From a virus: a DNA stretch of 64,000 bases. The first letter of the stretch is position 1, and each line of letters begins with the position of its first letter. The translations under genes were made by a program, and so were the position numbers. The notes below the pieces were generated by a model. The model had not been told where the DNA came from. It ran no database searches and saw nothing but the letters and a program-made list of their open reading frames with translations. Of the stretch, positions 14,825 through 23,648 are shown one piece after another. The DNA lies in IMG/VR virus record IMGVR_UViG_3300027917_000034, positions 17,892 through 81,891 of that record. The stretch is one strand, 5' to 3'.

Positions 14825-16222
14825 GTGGACCTGGACACCATCTTTGTCGCTAGTGCGCTGAAAGGCGGGCGAGCGGCTGTCAGACTGGCCATCGACAAGG
14901 GCGTGGATGAGGACTGCCTGGCTGGGCAGGGCCTCAAAGCCTGGCGGTTCGTTCTCGACTACCTGAAGCAGTACCACGACGTCCCCGATCCAGCGATGGT
15001 ACAGGGGAAGACCGGCGTGAAGCTGGACGACCCTCCCCCCGGCACGCCACCGGAGTTTTACATAGACGAGGTGCTCAACCGCCGGCTCCACAATGCCATC
15101 GGGGCGCAACTCTCAGAGATCGTCAAGCACTTCAAGGCTCGCGACCCACAGGCGGCCTACGCGGAGTACGAGGATGGGCTCCGGGAGCTACGGAAGCTGG
15201 GCACCCACGCCGCGAGGACGGTGAGCCTCCCCTCACTCGGGTCGGAATTCCTGGACTACTACGACAAACTCAAGGCCGGGTACCGGGGCATCCTCACCCC
15301 GTGGCCAACGATCAATGAGGCGACTCTCGGCTTCTGGCCCGAGGATTTCGTCCTGTACGTCGCTCGCCTCGGGGTCGGCAAGACGTGGGCGCTGGCGATC
15401 ATCGCGGACAACGTGTGGACGGTACAGAAGAAGCGCGTTCTGTTCGCCACGACAGAGATGGCGCAACTGAAGATCATGCAGCGGTGGGTCGCCATCCACT
15501 TCAAGTACCCGTACAACGATCTTCGGAAGGGCCTTCTCTCCGCGTTCGCGGAACAGAAGATGCGCGACCGTCTGGGAGAGATGGCGAAAGAGGAAGGGCT
15601 CTATATCATCGGCGGCGATTTCGACTTCAGGATCGAATCCCTGGAGGCGGCGATCGAAGAGGCCGAGCCCGACGTGGTGTTCATGGACGGTGCCTACCTC
15701 TTGAAGGTCAAGGGAGAGGGCCGGACCGAGAAGGCGGCCAACTCGTTCGATGAATTGAAGCGTGTGGCCAAGCGCAACCACCTCCCGCTCGTCGCCTCGA
15801 CGCAATTCAACCGCGAGGTGAAGGGGAACAAACTCTCCTCGGCAGGCCCCGAGAAGATCGCCCTCTCCGACGCGGCCGGATGGAACGCTGATCTCATCTT
15901 CGGGCTGGTGCGGACAGACGACATGAAGCGCGACAAGCGCATGGTCCAGCTACCCCTGAAATTCCGAGAGGGGGAGGGTGAAGAAATCGAGACGCATTGG
16001 GACTTCGATACGATGAATTTCGATGAGCTACCAAAGGGCGCTGCGGCGGCCGTAGCGGGCTCTGGAGGCGCCGGAGGCTCTGGGGGTGCCGGAGGCGGTC
16101 AGGCGGGCTCTGGAGGCGGCTCAGGGGCCTCTACGGGCGGTTCTGGACCGGACCCGGACCCCTATGGAACCGGGCTCCTGTTCGGGGACGATGACGATAC
16201 GAAAGACCAGGTGCCTTTCTGA
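14825..16222 (+). CDS. dnaB: DnaB-type replicative helicase (465 aa)
   Basis: The RecA-fold core has Walker A in ARLGVGKTW (about residues 181-189), Walker B in VVFMDGAYL and the H3-like VASTQFNR segment. An N-terminal helical domain precedes it, as in DnaB, which unwinds DNA at the fork and contacts primase. After about residue 405 there is a long Gly/Ser/Ala linker and an acidic tip DDDDTKDQVPF, unusual for DnaB and like the C-terminal tip of single-stranded DNA-binding proteins. GTG start; the stop overlaps the next ATG. Confidence 0.88.
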   Translation: MDLDTIFVASALKGGRAAVRLAIDKGVDEDCLAGQGLKAWRFVLDYLKQYHDVPDPAMVQGKTGVKLDDPPPGTPPEFYIDEVLNRRLHNAIGAQLSEIVKHFKARDPQAAYAEYEDGLRELRKLGTHAARTVSLPSLGSEFLDYYDKLKAGYRGILTPWPTINEATLGFWPEDFVLYVARLGVGKTWALAIIADNVWTVQKKRVLFATTEMAQLKIMQRWVAIHFKYPYNDLRKGLLSAFAEQKMRDRLGEMAKEEGLYIIGGDFDFRIESLEAAIEEAEPDVVFMDGAYLLKVKGEGRTEKAANSFDELKRVAKRNHLPLVASTQFNREVKGNKLSSAGPEKIALSDAAGWNADLIFGLVRTDDMKRDKRMVQLPLKFREGEGEEIETHWDFDTMNFDELPKGAAAAVAGSGGAGGSGGAGGGQAGSGGGSGASTGGSGPDPDPYGTGLLFGDDDDTKDQVPF

Positions 16223-16683
16223 TGGCCAAAGCCGACATGCCGGTCCTGGTCAAGCACTGTGCGCTGGCGATCTACAAGTCGGGCTACTGCTCTGGCACCA
16301 AGGTCGAGAAGGTCCAGCAAGCGCTCCGAATCGCGGTGAGCCGGCTCGTGGAGTACGGCTTCCTCTGGAAGAATGCCGGCAAGGTGGCACCGGAGAAGAT
16401 CAAACTCCGAGCCAAGGGCCAGAAGGCCGAGAGCCGGCACCGCCGAGAGAAGGGCGGGAAGGTCAAGACTGCGGAGTGGGACGCGCTCTACAAGTTGACG
16501 CAGGAAGAGGCAGAAGAGGACGAGGGTGCGGGGGCCACGTCGGACGACGCCGAGCCGGTAGCGGCGGAGCGGTACGAGAGCCGGCCCCAACAGAGACGAC
16601 GCCGCCTGGCAAAGGCGGCCCGCTCGTCGGCACGCCGCATGCCCAAGAGGGTGAAGCGAGCCAAGCGAGCAAAGCGACGGTGA
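16222..16683 (+). CDS. Basic hypothetical protein (153 aa)
   Basis: A small N-terminal helical domain, possibly winged-helix (VSRLVEYGFLWKNAGKV), is followed by a charged region and an arginine/lysine tail from about residue 122. It overlaps the helicase stop by one base and lies 4 nt before the primase gene, so it probably assists replication, perhaps by binding DNA. No family recognised. Confidence 0.6.
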   Translation: MAKADMPVLVKHCALAIYKSGYCSGTKVEKVQQALRIAVSRLVEYGFLWKNAGKVAPEKIKLRAKGQKAESRHRREKGGKVKTAEWDALYKLTQEEAEEDEGAGATSDDAEPVAAERYESRPQQRRRRLAKAARSSARRMPKRVKRAKRAKRR

Positions 16684-16687
16684 GGAC

Positions 16688-17752
16688 ATGGACGTTGGCG
16701 AGATCCGACAATTCCTGCATGCGCTGGGATGCCAGAAGATTTCGGTCGGGACCAAGTGGGTGCGCTCCACATGCCCTATGGGGCACCTTCACGCGGGCGG
16801 AAAAGATCGGCAGCCCTCGTTCGCCATCTGCATAGACCCTGGCGACGAGAGCAACTGTCGGTGCCAGGCGTGCGGCATTTACGGCGGGCTCATCCCCCTC
16901 GTGTGGCGCATCTCAGCCGATGGAAGGCGGCCACGGCCTGACCTGTTCGACTTCCTGGTCAAGCACAATCAGATGGACGTGGAGAAGCTGGACCTGGACC
17001 CACCGGAGCCGGCCCCGGACGACCTGGAGGGGCAGATACGAGCGGCGCGGAAGTACGTGCCCAACCCCAAGCGCAAGAGCAAATTCGTCCACCCGGACGA
17101 CGAGCCCCAAGCCGAGGTTCCCGAGGACGTCCTACGGCAGATGATCGCGGACATGCCGGACTACGTGCTCGACTACCTGACCAGGAAGCCGGACCCGATC
17201 ATGGGGGTCGATGGGAGGGGGTTGGAGCCGCTGACGATCGCGGAGTGGGAATTGGGGTGGCACAAGGTCAACCGGCGCGTCTGCATTCCCATCCGAGATG
17301 AGGACGGCAAACTCGTGGCGATCAGCGGGAGGGCATTCGAGGATCAACAGCCGAAGTACCTCCACAGCCGATTCAAGCGGGACCGCGTACTATTCGGGGA
17401 GCACAAGCACGATGCGACCGTTCGCTCTGGCTCCCTGTTCGAGGGCTTCTTCCAGACCATCTACACGTGGCAGTACGGCTACGTGAACACCCTTGCTCGG
17501 ATGGGCACGCACCTGAGTCGGCAGCAGTCCGAGAAGCTGGTCCGATGGTTCGATCACCTGCTCATCGTACCGGACGGAGATGCGGCCGGACGCAACTCGG
17601 CCGAGCAGATACGGGACACCCTGGCAGCCCTCGAAATCGACGGTCACAGGATAGAGCAGATCGACATCGCTCCGATGCCGAACAAGAAAGACGCCGACAC
17701 CCTGAAACCTGAGAAGTTGATAGAGGTTATGGGGCCTCGAAATAGCGCTTGA
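16688..17752 (+). CDS. dnaG: DnaG-type DNA primase (354 aa)
   Basis: The N-terminus has a CHC2-type zinc finger: C29, H33 or H35, C59 and C62, with RQPSFAI between, as in DnaG. A TOPRIM core follows with EGFF near residue 252 and VPDGDAAGRNS near 296-306, the acidic metal-binding residues. It lacks the C-terminal helicase-binding domain of full-length DnaG and is shorter than bacterial DnaG, as is usual for phages. It follows the helicase in the same operon; the next promoter overlaps its stop. Confidence 0.9.
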   Translation: MDVGEIRQFLHALGCQKISVGTKWVRSTCPMGHLHAGGKDRQPSFAICIDPGDESNCRCQACGIYGGLIPLVWRISADGRRPRPDLFDFLVKHNQMDVEKLDLDPPEPAPDDLEGQIRAARKYVPNPKRKSKFVHPDDEPQAEVPEDVLRQMIADMPDYVLDYLTRKPDPIMGVDGRGLEPLTIAEWELGWHKVNRRVCIPIRDEDGKLVAISGRAFEDQQPKYLHSRFKRDRVLFGEHKHDATVRSGSLFEGFFQTIYTWQYGYVNTLARMGTHLSRQQSEKLVRWFDHLLIVPDGDAAGRNSAEQIRDTLAALEIDGHRIEQIDIAPMPNKKDADTLKPEKLIEVMGPRNSA

Positions 17753-17777
17753 CAATCCCGGGGCTACCGGGTAGTTT
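17749..17777 (+). promoter_or_regulatory. Promoter for the gene at 17826
   Basis: TTGACA at 17749-17754, 17 bp, TAGTTT at 17772-17777 with GGG before it. Predicted start near 17784, leader about 42 nt. Confidence 0.6.
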
Positions 17778-17825
17778 GCAAGATGCCGTGTAGGCAATGA
17801 GCGGCCTTGGGCCGGGAGGTGACAG

Positions 17826-18494
17826 ATGACGATCCGAACGAATTCCGTCCAGCAGTGCGACCGCTGCCTGAAACCATTCAAGGAAGCACACCTGAAAGCA
17901 GGGGACGCAGTGCCCGCTTTCAAACAGAAGGGCCTTGTCGTCACGGAGACGACTGGCACGAACAAGGAAGAGGAGCCGAAGTACACGGTCCTGTTCTCGT
18001 TCGATGACCTGTGCCCTGCCTGTGAGAAGGCGGTGGACGGGCTTCTCAAGAAGCTCCGTCTCGACGGCGCCACCGCGAAGAAGTCTCGGAAGCGACGATC
18101 GAAGAAGAAGACGGAAGAGACTCCGCCCAAGCCGCCGGAGTACACCGAAGATCCTCCGGCCGAGGCCGAGGCCGAGCCTGCCGAGGAGCCCCCGGCGGAG
18201 AAGCCGGGACCGGATGGCGAGCCTGCCGCCTCCGAGGGCGAGCCCCAGGAGAGCCAGGAGTCCAAGGACACCACGGACGAGGATTTCGAGGAAGCCGCGA
18301 AGCAGACCGACGCGGATGTGGCGGATGCCGAGGCGACGGAAAGCTCCGATGGTGGCAACGGAGCGGAAGCAGGTTCCGACGACAACCTCGTGGAAGACCC
18401 CGCTACCGGCGACAAGTACGACCCCGAGACCGGGGAAGTCGTGGTGCGAGGAGACAAGGGACAGAACGGGGCGCCGGAAAAGCACCCCTTCTAG
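17826..18494 (+). CDS. Zinc-finger protein with long acidic tail (222 aa)
   Basis: CDRC near residue 11 and CPAC near residue 63 make a two-knuckle zinc site, then a lysine/arginine patch (about 85-98) and some 120 residues of acidic, Pro/Glu-rich disordered sequence ending in HPF. It lies between the primase and an ssDNA-binding candidate, has its own promoter and a GGGAGG site. An accessory replication or DNA-mimic role is possible; no family is recognised. Confidence 0.6.
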   Translation: MTIRTNSVQQCDRCLKPFKEAHLKAGDAVPAFKQKGLVVTETTGTNKEEEPKYTVLFSFDDLCPACEKAVDGLLKKLRLDGATAKKSRKRRSKKKTEETPPKPPEYTEDPPAEAEAEPAEEPPAEKPGPDGEPAASEGEPQESQESKDTTDEDFEEAAKQTDADVADAEATESSDGGNGAEAGSDDNLVEDPATGDKYDPETGEVVVRGDKGQNGAPEKHPF

Positions 18495-18538
18495 GCCGGG
18501 TGGCCACATAGCGATCACTGGATCGAGAGGAGAGAACC

Positions 18539-19342
18539 ATGGGTGACGGATCTTGGTACGAGACTGGTTTCGATGGGATCGGTGACGAGGAGCGGCGTCT
18601 GGACGAGGCGCAAGGCCCGCACCGGCTCTGGATTCCAGGCGGAGCGTCGAAAGACATCGTGTGGTGCGACGACGAGCCCGTGTGCATCCACGAGCACAAC
18701 CCGAAGATGAACGGCAACTACCGCAACTGGCTCACCTGCCAGCAGGGAGTTTACGACGAGGTGGTGTGCTGCCAGAAGATCGGTCCGAAGGGCCGCTACT
18801 ACGTCGGCTACCTGACCGGCGTGGACTGCTCCGAGTGGAAGGATCAGCGAGGCAACACGCACCAGTACGAGATGCGGCTGGTTCCGATGAAGCTGCGCTC
18901 GCTCAAGAAATTCCGCCGGAAGAAGGACGACCGGGGCTCCATGGTCGGGACCATGTGGTCCATGCACCGCGAGGACGACAACGCGGCGTCCATCGGAGAC
19001 GATTGGGACTTCCAGCGCGACGTGGACATGGAGAAGATGTTCGATTACGTCAACTATCGGGGGTCGCTCCTGTCCGAGATGTGGGAGCAGGCCGAAGGCG
19101 ACCCCGAGCAGATGGCCCGCGTGCTGCGGATCTTCCAGATCAAGCCGGATGAGGAGGGCAAGCTCCCTCGCATCATCCCGCCGTTCAACTACATGGAGGT
19201 CTTGAAGCCGAAGACCCCGAAGGAGATGCGACTGCTTCTCGGCGCCGTCCAGGACGACGACGAGGACACGGGCAGCCGGCGCTCCTCGGGCTCGTCGGGT
19301 GGCGGGGGTGGGGCCGCGAAGCAGGACGACGTTCCCTTCTAG
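18539..19342 (+). CDS. Candidate single-stranded DNA-binding protein (267 aa)
   Basis: The body is mixed beta with cysteines and histidines near residues 43-80 (C-x-H-x-H then C...CC) that may bind zinc, as in T4 gp32. The C-terminus is a Gly/Ser linker followed by the acidic tip KQDDVPF, the hallmark with which SSBs recruit partners. Its place between the primase and UvsW-like helicase fits. No sequence match to a named SSB family is certain, and an OB-fold SSB is encoded separately at 26178. Confidence 0.6.
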   Translation: MGDGSWYETGFDGIGDEERRLDEAQGPHRLWIPGGASKDIVWCDDEPVCIHEHNPKMNGNYRNWLTCQQGVYDEVVCCQKIGPKGRYYVGYLTGVDCSEWKDQRGNTHQYEMRLVPMKLRSLKKFRRKKDDRGSMVGTMWSMHREDDNAASIGDDWDFQRDVDMEKMFDYVNYRGSLLSEMWEQAEGDPEQMARVLRIFQIKPDEEGKLPRIIPPFNYMEVLKPKTPKEMRLLLGAVQDDDEDTGSRRSSGSSGGGGGAAKQDDVPF

Positions 19343-19644
19343 GCTCCCAAGGACGATGGTGATAGGGGCGTGTCTCCCGCGCCTTCCTCGGGTTGGCCAT
19401 CCGAGGAGAAGCCGGTTGGCAGGGGGTAGCACAAAGGGCGCAAGCCCCCGCGCCTTCCACGGGTCGGCCAGCCGGGGAGAAGCGGGATGCCGCAGGGGGC
19501 ACTGGATTTGAAAATCGGGTAGGAGTCGAGGGCGAGGATCAGTGGTGGAGCAACCGCGCCATGGAGCGGCCACTCGGCCACCTCGCTAGCGGGGATTGCT
19601 GGGCGACTCCAGCGGTGGGTCCGGGTGGAGGCACCGCACTCATA
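19343..19644. repeat. Non-coding stretch with tandem 70-71 nt repeats
   Basis: About 300 nt without a convincing gene. Two copies of an element starting at about 19366 and 19436 share CGCGCCTTCC (19378 and 19449), CGGGT-GGCCA and GGAGAAGC blocks. Copy 1 can form a CCTCGG/CCGAGG hairpin, and GGGGG near 19421 can pair with CCCCC near 19446. The rest, 19504-19644, shows nothing clear apart from leading to the palindromic site at 19645. Short frames here are Pro/Gly/Arg-rich shadows. Confidence 0.55.
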
Positions 19645-19659
19645 GCGACCAGTGGTCGC
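19645..19659. promoter_or_regulatory. 15-bp palindromic site, copy 3
   Basis: GCGACCAGTGGTCGC, 11 nt before the ATG at 19671 and directly before its GGTGAGAGG ribosome-binding region. Identical to the copies at 2201 and 10186. Confidence 0.65.
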
Positions 19660-19670
19660 AGGTGAGAGGC

Positions 19671-19910
19671 ATGGACAAGACACCCAAACTCCAATTCGTT
19701 CGCGTGTACCTCGGTGAGCAGCGTATGGACGTGGGACTCCACGATCCGACGCTGGACGACCCGCGCAGGCTCGTGAGGTACGAGTGGCACGAGAAGGATG
19801 CCACGGACACCCCTCCGGAGGACTGGTACGCAACCGTTCTCGGGGAGGTGCAGTACCAACGGGGCCAGGAATTGAAGGCGGCGACGGGGCGTCTGGTACC
19901 GAGGGGGTAG
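19671..19910 (+). CDS. Small hypothetical protein (79 aa)
   Basis: Begins MDKTPKLQFVRVYLG and is followed by the UvsW-like helicase after 3 nt. ATG 19671 is chosen because the upstream open frame crosses the non-coding repeat region and palindromic site. The product is a compact mixed alpha/beta protein of unknown function. Confidence 0.6.
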   Translation: MDKTPKLQFVRVYLGEQRMDVGLHDPTLDDPRRLVRYEWHEKDATDTPPEDWYATVLGEVQYQRGQELKAATGRLVPRG

Positions 19911-19913
19911 GGA

Positions 19914-21254
19914 GTGGACGTCACTATTGACGGGTGGGCTTGGCTGCCCAAGACCGATCTCACACCAGACCAGATCGTGAACATGGAGCGTATGCTCACG
20001 GTCCATCCTCAGAAGGTCGGGGACTATCCGGGCGACGAGCCCAAGCCGATCCCTCTCTACCAGCACGACGGGAAGCATCGGTTTGGTGTCCCTCGTGAAT
20101 TCTTCTTCGCCAACAGGCGCCACGTTCATGATGTGGACCTCCAGGTGACGGAGGGCTCCAAGGACTGGTGGCCGGCGGAGTTTGTCGGCACCCTCCGGCC
20201 GGAGCAGAAGGTCGCCACGAACGAGGTGGTGTCCATGTTCCGGGCCGGGCGTCTCGGCGGCATCGTCCAGGCGAAGCCCGGGTGGGGCAAGACGGTGGCC
20301 GCGCTCGCCATCGCTGCCGAGTTGGGGTTGCCCACGCTCGTCGTGGTCCACAAGGAATTCCTCATGGACCAGTGGACGGAGCGAATCGAGAAATTCCTTC
20401 CGGCGGCGAAGATCGGGCGTGTCCAACAGAACGAGTGCGACTTCCGAGGTAAGACGGTGGTGATGGGCATGGTTCACTCCCTCGGCGGAGACCAGCCCTA
20501 CCCGGACGACCTGTGGGAGTGGCCGGGACTGCTCATCGTGGACGAGTGCCACCGGATAGGGGCTCGCACGTGGGCGCCCGTGCCTCCGAGGTTCATGTCC
20601 AAGTACCGTCTCGGGTTCACGGCGACCCCGCGCCGCAAGGACGGCGCCGATGACGTCTTCTGGCAGCACATCGGGCCGATCGTGTTCGCCGGAAAAGAGG
20701 AGCGGCTACGCCCCGTGATCAAGCGGGTGTGGACGAAATTCCGCCTCGTGAAGACGGACAGGTTCAACCCCCACCTGGCCCCGAAAGCTCTCATCACGCG
20801 GTTCCTGGTCAAGAGCCGGCACCGCAATGACCTGATCATCGACCAACTGATCGCTGCTCTGGAAGCCGGAAGGAAGATCCTGGTCCTGAGCGAACGCCTT
20901 CAACACCTGACGGACCTGGAGGCCCAGCTTCGCAAGATGTGGCCAGCGGTGGCTGGGGCCATCTCAATCGGGCAGTACGTTGGCGGCCGGTCCAAGGCGC
21001 AACTCGAACGGTCGGCCGAGGCCAAGGTCATCTTCGCGACGATCCAATACGCTGCCGAGGGGCTGGACATTCCGGCCCTGGACACGCTGTTCCTTACAAC
21101 CCCCATGAGCGACGTGGAGCAGGCAGTCGGGCGCATACAGCGTCCCTTCCACGGCAAGAAAGACCCGATCGTGGTGGACTTCAGGGACGACGCTATCCCG
21201 ATGTTCGAGGCGATGGGTCGGAAGCGGGATCGCTTCTACGTGAGGGTGACTTGA
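19914..21254 (+). CDS. UvsW-like superfamily 2 DNA helicase (446 aa)
   Basis: Motif I is KPGWGKT (about residue 121), motif II is DECH (about 209), motif III TATP (about 236) and motif VI QAVGRIQR. These define an SF2 DEAD/DEAH-like translocase; length and the short N-terminal domain match T4 UvsW, which remodels branched DNA and R-loops during recombination-dependent replication. GTG start 19914. The next promoter overlaps the end of the gene. Confidence 0.85.
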   Translation: MDVTIDGWAWLPKTDLTPDQIVNMERMLTVHPQKVGDYPGDEPKPIPLYQHDGKHRFGVPREFFFANRRHVHDVDLQVTEGSKDWWPAEFVGTLRPEQKVATNEVVSMFRAGRLGGIVQAKPGWGKTVAALAIAAELGLPTLVVVHKEFLMDQWTERIEKFLPAAKIGRVQQNECDFRGKTVVMGMVHSLGGDQPYPDDLWEWPGLLIVDECHRIGARTWAPVPPRFMSKYRLGFTATPRRKDGADDVFWQHIGPIVFAGKEERLRPVIKRVWTKFRLVKTDRFNPHLAPKALITRFLVKSRHRNDLIIDQLIAALEAGRKILVLSERLQHLTDLEAQLRKMWPAVAGAISIGQYVGGRSKAQLERSAEAKVIFATIQYAAEGLDIPALDTLFLTTPMSDVEQAVGRIQRPFHGKKDPIVVDFRDDAIPMFEAMGRKRDRFYVRVT

Positions 21255-21278
21255 CAATCGGGGCCTATTTGGTAGAGG
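21251..21278 (+). promoter_or_regulatory. Promoter for the tandem-MerR gene
   Basis: TTGACA at 21251-21256, 16 bp, TAGAGG at 21273-21278 preceded by TTGG. The ATG at 21286 is seven bases after the -10 box. Confidence 0.6.
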
Positions 21279-21285
21279 TTGGGGC

Positions 21286-22086
21286 ATGCCGCGCGCCCCG
21301 AAAGCTCAGGACTATTTCCAGGAGTGGTACGACGACAACCGCGAGGACTTGAACGAGCGGCGCCGGGCTCGCTACGCGACGGACCCGGAGTACAGAAGGA
21401 AGGTCCAGAAGTGGAATCGGGAGGCCCGGGAGCGGCGCAGGAAGGAATCCGAGAAAGAGGATCGGAAGGCGAAGCGAGCGGTGAAGATCAAGACGGCAGG
21501 GTCATGGAAGACGGTCGAAATCGAGGTGGATGGCGTCATGGTACGCATGTTCACCATCGGGGCTCTCGCGCGTGCGATAGGCAAGGGCATCTCGACCATC
21601 CGCGTCTGGGAGCGCAACGGCACCCTGCCGGAGACACCGTACCGATCGAAGAAGGGAGACCGTCTCTACACGCTGGAGATGGTCGAGTCGATCCAGAGCG
21701 CGCTCCGCAAGGCAGGAAAACTCGACATCGGTGTCCTCAAAGAGAGGAAGCGACCGGCCTACGTGGAGAAAGACGTCCGGTTCAAGGGGCGGAAGAAGCT
21801 GGTCCGGATGCGGCTCTACAAGATCGGCACGCTGGCCAGGGCGGTCAACAGGACGGTGGTAGCTCTCACGCAGATGGAGAAGCGTGGTGTGCTGCCGAAG
21901 ACGCCACTCGCGGCGTCCTCGCTGGAGTACCGGCTCTACACGCTCGACATGATAGAGGTCGTGCAGTCCGCGTTCGACAAGCGGGGAGGAGTGATCCGAG
22001 GGCAGTCCGAGTGGGAAGATTTCCACGATGAGATCGTGGATGGATGGACGAGGCTAGGAATCATGGACGCGAGGTTGGAAGAATGA
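21286..22086 (+). CDS. Tandem MerR-like helix-turn-helix regulator (266 aa)
   Basis: After a very basic N-terminal helix (residues 1-65) come two MerR-type modules: FTIGALARAIGKGISTIRVW...LYTLEMVESIQ and, about 95 residues later, YKIGTLARAVNRTVVALTQM...LYTLDMIEVVQ. Each has the turn and arginine/tyrosine recognition pattern of MerR DNA-binding domains. No effector domain is visible. A protein with two linked modules could bind a dyad as a monomer. It is a candidate regulator of this phage's promoters. The message is probably leaderless. Confidence 0.72.
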   Translation: MPRAPKAQDYFQEWYDDNREDLNERRRARYATDPEYRRKVQKWNREARERRRKESEKEDRKAKRAVKIKTAGSWKTVEIEVDGVMVRMFTIGALARAIGKGISTIRVWERNGTLPETPYRSKKGDRLYTLEMVESIQSALRKAGKLDIGVLKERKRPAYVEKDVRFKGRKKLVRMRLYKIGTLARAVNRTVVALTQMEKRGVLPKTPLAASSLEYRLYTLDMIEVVQSAFDKRGGVIRGQSEWEDFHDEIVDGWTRLGIMDARLEE

Positions 22087-22532
22087 AGGCAAAGCCGGTG
22101 AAAGACGACCACCCGACCGCTGAAAAGCAGGTCGAACAGGACATGGCCGAGGTCGAGGAAGCGTTGGCCGACGCGGTGAGCGGGACGGTCGAGATGCGGC
22201 CGATCGTGCTTCGCGTGCGCCGCCAGTACAAGCACAGCGGCGATCTCGTCATCGACCCGGAGGAAGAGGTCGAGGAGATCCAGGTGCAGGACTTCCACGT
22301 GGACCCGGCGCATGCTGGCCTGCGTGTGAACCACACCTTGAACCTTGGCAACTTCTGGTCCCTGTCGGTCCAGGTATCGCTCGACGTGCCGTGCTACCGG
22401 GAGGAGTACGCCGAGGCCATGAAGTTTGTGGCCAAGACGGTCGCGGACCGCCTGGGAACGGAAATCGAGAAGGGTCAGGAACGTGCTTCCGAGCTTCGCA
22501 AGTCGCGCGGCACCGGATCGAAGCTGTTCTAG
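22083..22532 (+). CDS. Hypothetical protein (149 aa)
   Basis: ATGA overlap with the MerR-like gene. An acidic helical start precedes a beta-rich middle (IVLRVRRQYKHSGDLVID, LRVNHTLNLGNFWSLSVQVSLDVP) and a helical end. The layout suggests a DNA- or nucleotide-binding accessory protein, but I recognise no family. It precedes recA/uvsX by 9 nt. Confidence 0.62.
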   Translation: MKAKPVKDDHPTAEKQVEQDMAEVEEALADAVSGTVEMRPIVLRVRRQYKHSGDLVIDPEEEVEEIQVQDFHVDPAHAGLRVNHTLNLGNFWSLSVQVSLDVPCYREEYAEAMKFVAKTVADRLGTEIEKGQERASELRKSRGTGSKLF

Positions 22533-22541
22533 GGAGGCACC

Positions 22542-23648
22542 ATGGCCAAGCAAGAGGACCGATTCAAGGCGCTCATGGCGAGCGACCTGATCGCGAAGAT
22601 CCAGAAGAAGCACGGCAAGAGCATCCTGACGCCGGCCAGTGACTTCCACATCCGGCACATCCCACGCATCCCCACTGGCGTCTTCTTCCTGGACTACGCG
22701 CTCGGAGGTGGGGGGTTCCCTGCCGGACGCACGAACATCGTCTGGGGCCACAAGAGCACGGGCAAGACGGTCATCTGCCTGCGGGCTATGGGCAATGCTC
22801 AGAAGCTCTGCGCCAACTGCTACACGTTCCCCGACGAGGAGACGGGGAAGTGCCAGTGTGGGGACTTCCGCGAGACCATCTGCTCGTTCCTGGACGTCGA
22901 GGGCTCGTGGGATCAGGAGTGGGCGCAGCTACACGGGGTCAACACGGAGCGAGTGCTGCTCTCCGTCCCCGAGTACGCCGAGCAAACTCTGGACATCGCA
23001 GAGGCGCTGCTCCGGTCCGGAGACGTGGACTTCCTGGTCATCGACTCTCTGGCCTTCATGACCCCGGCGAAGGAGATCGAAGAGAGTGCCGGCAAGGCTC
23101 TCCAGGCCGAACAGGCGCGTGTCCTCGGGAGAGGCATCCGCAAATTCGGCGCCGCCTTGAACCACATGGGCAACGTGACGGGGAGGCGTCCGACGCTCCT
23201 GTTCACGAACCAGATTCGGATGAAGGTTGGGCTCCTCTTCGGCAACCCGGAGACGCAGCCCGGGGGGTACGCGCCCGGGTTCTCCGCGACGACGGAGACC
23301 AAGACCTACGGCGGCAAGTACGAGATGGACGACGTGACCGGGCGGCCGATCCATGTGGACATGAGCTACAGGGTCGAGAAAAACAAGTCGTCCGGCGCTA
23401 AGATCGAAGGCGAATGGCGGCTCATGCTCGCGGACACCTCGATCAAGAAGAAGGGCGAGGTCTACGAGGAGCCCGCCATGATAGAGATGGGGATCAAGAT
23501 CGGGCTCGTGGAGAAGCAGGGGAATGGCTGGGTATGCCTCGGAGAGAAGTACAAGTCGAAATCTCTCCTGGTCAAGACGATGGTGGAGAACGCGGGCCTG
23601 AAGAAGCAGTACGGGGACACTCTGATGAGCGTCCTGACGGCGGGGTAG
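22542..23648 (+). CDS. RecA/UvsX-type recombinase with zinc-finger insertion (368 aa)
   Basis: Walker A is GHKSTGKT (residues 69-76), Walker B is FLVIDSL, and the conserved Gln/Asn switch lies in LLFTNQIR. The protein would form strand-exchange filaments on ssDNA. Between Walker A and the next strand there is an insertion with CxxC...CxC (CANCYTFPDEETGKCQC), a probable zinc knuckle absent from standard RecA. The gene ends GCG GGG TAG, and a nuclease frame without a clear start continues in the -1 frame. Confidence 0.9.
   Translation: MAKQEDRFKALMASDLIAKIQKKHGKSILTPASDFHIRHIPRIPTGVFFLDYALGGGGFPAGRTNIVWGHKSTGKTVICLRAMGNAQKLCANCYTFPDEETGKCQCGDFRETICSFLDVEGSWDQEWAQLHGVNTERVLLSVPEYAEQTLDIAEALLRSGDVDFLVIDSLAFMTPAKEIEESAGKALQAEQARVLGRGIRKFGAALNHMGNVTGRRPTLLFTNQIRMKVGLLFGNPETQPGGYAPGFSATTETKTYGGKYEMDDVTGRPIHVDMSYRVEKNKSSGAKIEGEWRLMLADTSIKKKGEVYEEPAMIEMGIKIGLVEKQGNGWVCLGEKYKSKSLLVKTMVENAGLKKQYGDTLMSVLTAG

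Noticed and set aside
19393-19665. Short frames in the non-coding repeat stretch
   Set aside because: Pro/Gly/Arg-rich and crossing the repeats and the palindromic site; no ribosome-binding site.
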